Source of the DNA: Pseudomonadota bacterium
Lineage (GTDB): Bacteria; Pseudomonadota; Gammaproteobacteria; Pseudomonadales; Cellvibrionaceae
DNA: 10,321 nt
Direction: 5' to 3'
Assembly (NCBI GenBank): GCA_023416875.1
Contig: JAEZGT010000162.1
Location: forward strand, 1 to 10,321
Of this stretch, positions 7,495-10,321 are shown piece after piece. Position numbers and translations under genes: made by a program. Within the stretch, counting starts at the first letter, position 1; every line of letters begins with the position of its first letter. A model generated the notes under the pieces. It ran no database searches, was not told the DNA's origin, and saw only the letters and a list, made by a program, of their open reading frames with translations.

Positions 7495-9228
7495 TCAAAG
7501 AACATGGTTGACCCCTAGATAAAAAATCAACCCTGTCATTTTTTGGTCAATGTCGAGTATGGGTTCTGCCTCCAGCACGACGTCGCTGAACTGGCCGTTT
7601 TTCATTTTGTAGCGCAGCTGCGCCTGGAAGCCGGTCTTGTCGCCCATGCTCTGAGTGACATATTGACGAATACTGGATAGATCGTCTTTGTGAACTCGGT
7701 CGGTGAGGTCCATATTGCTGTAGATATTCAGCTCCATGGCGGTTTGAAACCCGAGTTTTTGCAGGGCTTTTTCCGACCAGATGGTAAGGCCATCGTCAAA
7801 ATTCCAGATGATGCGGGCCTCGCGATCGGCAATATATTCGGCCGCGCTCAGGGTGGTGTGATCAGCGATTTTTTTGTGGAGGGTTTTGATTTCCAGATTT
7901 AATTCAAATTGGCGCACCACTGACTCGATGTAGCCGCCAAAACCGAAAAAGCTGGCCGCCGGAGTAGTATCCGCGCTGTCCCCAACAATGCTGAGAAAAC
8001 CCCAGATTTTGCCGCTCAGGTAAATCGGCATATGCAGTTGGAAATCGTAATTTTTTTGGAGGATTTGACGCACGGAAGCGGGTGGGTATTTTTCCTCGCA
8101 ACACAGACTCGCGCTGTCCGATGCATCGGTTGTGCTGATACCTTCAGCCAGAAATGCTTTGATGTGTTTGATCCAGGACTTCTGATTGCTGTCGACAAAA
8201 TGTCGCGATAAAAATGCCCCGTTCATAAATCGGGCGAACAGCGGGGCTACGCACATCAGCTGGTCCAGGCCGGAATCGGCGATATTACCCGGCCATTCAC
8301 GCATATTGGCTAACAGGGTTTTGACATAATGGGGATTATGGAAATCTGCAAAATCGGCGCAGCTGGCCATAAAGCTGTCGAAACGTGATTCGGTATCCGG
8401 CTGCACACGAGTCAGTTTGGGTTCCACCAGCACATGCGCAGCAACCTTTTTTTGCGCCAATTGTGTTTCGAGCACATCGAGCGCTCGATACGCGAGCAGA
8501 TGCAAATTTTGATCAATGCTCGCCAACTCAGGTGTCAGCACTGGAATCAACGCCAGGGCGTCAAAACAAACGCCTTGAATTTTTTCGGCGAACTCGGGGC
8601 GGGAGGCTTTGAGATATTGCAGAAAACCTACACCCGTCAGACCGGCGCCAAAAATGATACCGGTAGCGTCACAGTTGCGTTCGATAAAACGTTGTGCTGC
8701 GTGGCGACCGCCGCTGAACTGGGTGTCGTCAACGGCGAATACATAGTTCTCATTAAACTCCAACTGATATTGATCTTGCGCGTCGCAATAGAATTCATAG
8801 CGTTTGCGCAAATCGTATTGACCGAGATCGCCGACAAAAGCAATTTTACGATGGCCATCATTGAACAAATAGTCCATCGCCAGACGAATGCCGAATTGAT
8901 GATCGGACGCTACTACCGGAATGGTGAGAGGGAAAAAATCGTAGGCGATGGCGACACAAGGTTTGGCCGCATACAGGATGTCGGCAAATTCCGCTGACAC
9001 AGAATTGCGGATAAAAATGGCGCAGTCGATCTGCTCTAATTGCAACGCGGATTGAAACTTGCCGTAGCCACCGGTACGGATCACCACCAGCCGATAGCCT
9101 TTGACGAAACACAGCTGACGAATTTGGTTGACCAGTTCGCCGATATAAAAACCTTGTACGTAAGGCGTGTACAAGCCTACGGTCAAAGTGCCCGGTTCGG
9201 TATGCGGGGAGGGGGAATCCAAGTCCAT
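7495..9228 (-). CDS. LacI-fold ligand-binding sensor protein with GAF-like and PAS regions, no DNA-binding or output domain
   Basis: This 577-residue protein starts almost directly with a LacI/GalR-type periplasmic-binding-protein fold (about 14-275). VGLYTPYVQGFYIGELVNQI (17-36), the segment ending YLFNDGHRKIAFVGD (120-134) and LAYRALDVL (245-253) fit that family. No helix-turn-helix precedes it; a stop codon lies upstream and no earlier start exists. A helical linker follows, then a short GAF-like strand pattern (about 395-415, LHMPIYLSGKIWGFLSIVGD), a brief helix and a PAS domain (about 465-577). The PAS part includes RIIWNFDDG, RVHKDDLSSI and a C-terminal strand. There is no signal peptide or membrane helix, so it should be cytosolic. 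Such LacI-fold modules elsewhere sit ahead of GGDEF domains; here the chain ends after PAS. It probably binds a small molecule, perhaps a sugar, and signals through protein contact, most likely with the next gene's product. The ATG lacks a clear ribosome binding site. The ligand is unknown. Confidence 0.85.
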   Translation of the reverse strand: MDLDSPSPHTEPGTLTVGLYTPYVQGFYIGELVNQIRQLCFVKGYRLVVIRTGGYGKFQSALQLEQIDCAIFIRNSVSAEFADILYAAKPCVAIAYDFFPLTIPVVASDHQFGIRLAMDYLFNDGHRKIAFVGDLGQYDLRKRYEFYCDAQDQYQLEFNENYVFAVDDTQFSGGRHAAQRFIERNCDATGIIFGAGLTGVGFLQYLKASRPEFAEKIQGVCFDALALIPVLTPELASIDQNLHLLAYRALDVLETQLAQKKVAAHVLVEPKLTRVQPDTESRFDSFMASCADFADFHNPHYVKTLLANMREWPGNIADSGLDQLMCVAPLFARFMNGAFLSRHFVDSNQKSWIKHIKAFLAEGISTTDASDSASLCCEEKYPPASVRQILQKNYDFQLHMPIYLSGKIWGFLSIVGDSADTTPAASFFGFGGYIESVVRQFELNLEIKTLHKKIADHTTLSAAEYIADREARIIWNFDDGLTIWSEKALQKLGFQTAMELNIYSNMDLTDRVHKDDLSSIRQYVTQSMGDKTGFQAQLRYKMKNGQFSDVVLEAEPILDIDQKMTGLIFYLGVNHVL

Positions 9229-9247
9229 CGGGCGGATACCAATGTGA

Positions 9248-9267
9248 GTAGTTACTTAAGTGTAGTT
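9248..9267. promoter_or_regulatory. Possible operator: direct repeats flanking a palindrome in the divergent leader
   Basis: The eight-base palindrome ACTTAAGT (9254-9261) is flanked on both sides by GTAGTT (9248-9253 and 9262-9267). It lies about 20 bases before the LacI/PAS gene, and a TACACT on the minus strand overlapping it could be a -10 box. The symmetry suggests a protein-binding site, but an element this short can arise by chance. Confidence 0.2.
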
Positions 9268-9329
9268 CTCGGGCCGTGTGTATGAGGAGATTTCCACCTG
9301 TGAGGGCGTCGGTTGAAGCTCTCCAGCAC

Positions 9330-9355
9330 AAAAAATTACCCGTTGCAGAGCGGGT
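9330..9355 (-). terminator. Terminator-like hairpin in the leader of the LacI/PAS gene
   Basis: Read on the minus strand, ACCCG (9355-9351) pairs with CGGGT (9342-9338) across an eight-base loop and is followed by AATTTTTT (9337-9330). The stem is only five base pairs. It points towards the LacI/PAS gene, whose start is about 100 bases further on. It could attenuate that gene if its promoter lies inside rsmJ, or block antisense transcripts coming from rsmJ. On the plus strand the same hairpin would lie in the rsmJ leader. Confidence 0.35.
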
Positions 9356-9396
9356 GTGGTACAAGGCCGCGACCAAGATTGTTGCGATATTTGCCG

Positions 9397-10191
9397 ATGA
9401 CCAGTGCAATTGAAATTTTCACCGAAGCCGCTGCCATCCCTCCGGCTGCCACTGCCTGCGCCGCGGAATTGGGCGTCGAAGTTAATAAAACCAGTGCCAA
9501 CGCCGTCTACCGTCTGGTTTTTGCGCAGCATGACGGCGTTTATTTGCAGACAGCGGACGGCAAAAAACACGGGCGTATTCAGGTGGACTTTTGCGCAGGG
9601 GGCGCTGCTCATCGCCGCCTTTACGGGGGTGGCAAAGGCCAGATGATCGCTAAGGCCGTGGGTGTAACCGCTGGCATCAAGCCGCGAGTATTCGACGCTA
9701 CTGCCGGCCTCGGGGGCGACGCCTTTGTGCTCGCTTGCTTGGGCTGTGAGGTGATGATGATGGAGCGCTCGCCCGTTGCTGCCGCGTTACTGCAAGATGG
9801 CCTGGACCGCGCACGTCAATTCGCGGAGTACGAAGATGCTGAGCTGCGCGACATCATCGCCCGCATGCATTTATTACCCGGAGACAGCATTGCCTATCTG
9901 CAGGCGCAAACCGCACCGGTGGCCGAAGTTATTTATCTTGATACTATGTTTCCCGAGCGGCAGAAATCCGCAGCGGTTAAAAAGGAAATGCAGGCCTTTC
10001 ACGAAGTGATAGGTCAGGATCTCGATGACGCGGCTCTTCTGCAGGCCGCGCTCGCCGGGGCGAGCCATCGGGTAGTGGTAAAACGGCCGCGCCATGCGCC
10101 GGCCATCGATGCGCAAAAGCCTTCATACGCCCTGGAGGGTAAGTCTTCCCGTTACGACATATACGCACTCAAATCTCTGACGCGCCCGTAA
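9397..10191 (+). CDS. rsmJ: 16S rRNA (guanine1516-N2)-methyltransferase RsmJ
   Basis: RsmJ (formerly YhiQ) uses S-adenosylmethionine to methylate N2 of G1516 in 16S rRNA, acting on the small ribosomal subunit in the cytoplasm. The 264-residue product is close to the 250 of E. coli. Recognisable family blocks are VDFCAGGAAHRRLYGGGKGQ (63-82), the SAM-binding loop FDATAGLGGDAFVLACLGC (99-117) with acidic ERSP (123-126), the catalytic-region block YLDTMFPERQKSAAVKKEM (180-198), HRVVVKRP (224-231) and the C-terminal RYDIYA (252-257). E. coli has LDPMFP where this protein has LDTMFP (T183), a change in the motif IV region. ATG at 9397 is chosen over a TTG at 9313 because the extra 28 residues do not resemble the family; no strong ribosome binding site precedes either. 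It is transcribed away from the sensor block and appears to be a single-gene unit. Confidence 0.93.
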   Translation: MTSAIEIFTEAAAIPPAATACAAELGVEVNKTSANAVYRLVFAQHDGVYLQTADGKKHGRIQVDFCAGGAAHRRLYGGGKGQMIAKAVGVTAGIKPRVFDATAGLGGDAFVLACLGCEVMMMERSPVAAALLQDGLDRARQFAEYEDAELRDIIARMHLLPGDSIAYLQAQTAPVAEVIYLDTMFPERQKSAAVKKEMQAFHEVIGQDLDDAALLQAALAGASHRVVVKRPRHAPAIDAQKPSYALEGKSSRYDIYALKSLTRP

Positions 10192-10211
10192 AAAAGCCCG
10201 CGAACGCGGGC
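10190..10211 (-). terminator. Intrinsic terminator of the minus-strand gene at the window end
   Basis: On the minus strand GCCCGC (10211-10206) pairs with GCGGGC (10201-10196) around a four-base loop and is followed by six T (10195-10190). It is a textbook Rho-independent terminator, 23 bases after the stop codon of the partial gene at 10235. The T run overlaps the rsmJ stop codon. On the plus strand no T run follows, so it mainly serves the minus-strand gene. Confidence 0.85.
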
Positions 10212-10234
10212 AAGCTTCCGAGGAGGAATGTCTG

Positions 10235-10321
10235 TCAAATTCCACTGTAGGCGGGCGCATGGCTGTCGATGGTGATATCGACGCGGCGCTCCTGCTGATA
10301 GGCCTCTTCATTGCCTTTAGG
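10235..10321 (-). CDS. C-terminal end of a probable OmpA-like family protein (partial)
   Basis: Only the last 28 codons lie in the window; the gene continues past the right edge. The tail includes NEEAYQQERRVDITIDSHAP and ends in TGA. The pattern of an acidic or polar helix followed by RRVDI matches the end of OmpA-like peptidoglycan-binding domains, where an arginine-rich NRRVEI-type strand closes the fold. A strong terminator follows at the right distance, which supports this frame over the overlapping open frames. If correct, the product anchors to peptidoglycan in the periplasm or outer membrane. With so few residues, the family call is tentative. Confidence 0.5.
   Translation of the reverse strand, partial: PKGNEEAYQQERRVDITIDSHAPAYSGI

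Noticed and set aside
8858..9409. Alternative minus-strand frame of 183 codons overlapping the LacI/PAS start
   Set aside because: It overlaps the well-supported LacI fold in another frame; its translation has no recognisable domain.
10221..10276. AGGAGG followed by ATG on the plus strand at 10221-10230
   Set aside because: The spacing is only about one base, and the frame closes after 15 codons. It lies opposite the end of the partial OmpA-like gene, so it is coincidental.
10123..10311. Minus-strand frame of 62 codons at the right end
   Set aside because: It runs through the terminator into rsmJ. A different frame ends in an OmpA-like tail at 10235, just before the terminator.

Overview
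The window looks like chromosomal DNA from a gammaproteobacterium. The best taxonomic marker is rsmJ, a gene largely confined to that class. A free-standing CHASE2-like membrane sensor and a LacI-type sensor protein would suit an environmental, carbohydrate-scavenging lineage such as the Cellvibrionales, but that placement is a guess. I see no tRNA, rRNA, CRISPR array, insertion sequence, phage gene or long repeat. Gene density is high, and no gene-free stretch exceeds 170 bases.

Layout: (1) 40-1620 (+) is a CHASE2-like membrane sensor with a cytoplasmic helical-repeat tail and no kinase domain, starting just after a hairpin with a T run. (2) It converges, with a 7-base gap, on a five-gene minus-strand block. 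In transcription order this block is a soluble LacI-fold/PAS sensor protein (9228-7495), a membrane-anchored coiled-coil protein with a GAF-like domain (7471 or 7498 to 5519), a small membrane-anchored protein of unknown function (5428-5048), a one-piece SecDF translocase motor (4944-2419) and a TerC-family metal transporter (2368-1628). (3) A divergent leader of about 170 bases separates this block from rsmJ (9397-10191, +), the 16S rRNA G1516 methyltransferase. (4) The last 87 bases hold the C-terminal end of a minus-strand gene, probably of the OmpA-like family, followed by an intrinsic terminator whose T run overlaps the rsmJ stop codon.

Two gene pairs suggest joint function. SecDF and TerC are adjacent and co-oriented with 50 bases between them. 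This fits the proposal, made for Bacillus TerC homologues, that TerC-type exporters work at the Sec translocon to load metals onto secreted proteins. The LacI/PAS protein and the coiled-coil/GAF protein meet at, or overlap across, the stop/start. Neither has a DNA-binding domain or a recognisable enzymatic output, so they may form one sensory complex of an undescribed kind. That pair is the best candidate for a new system here.
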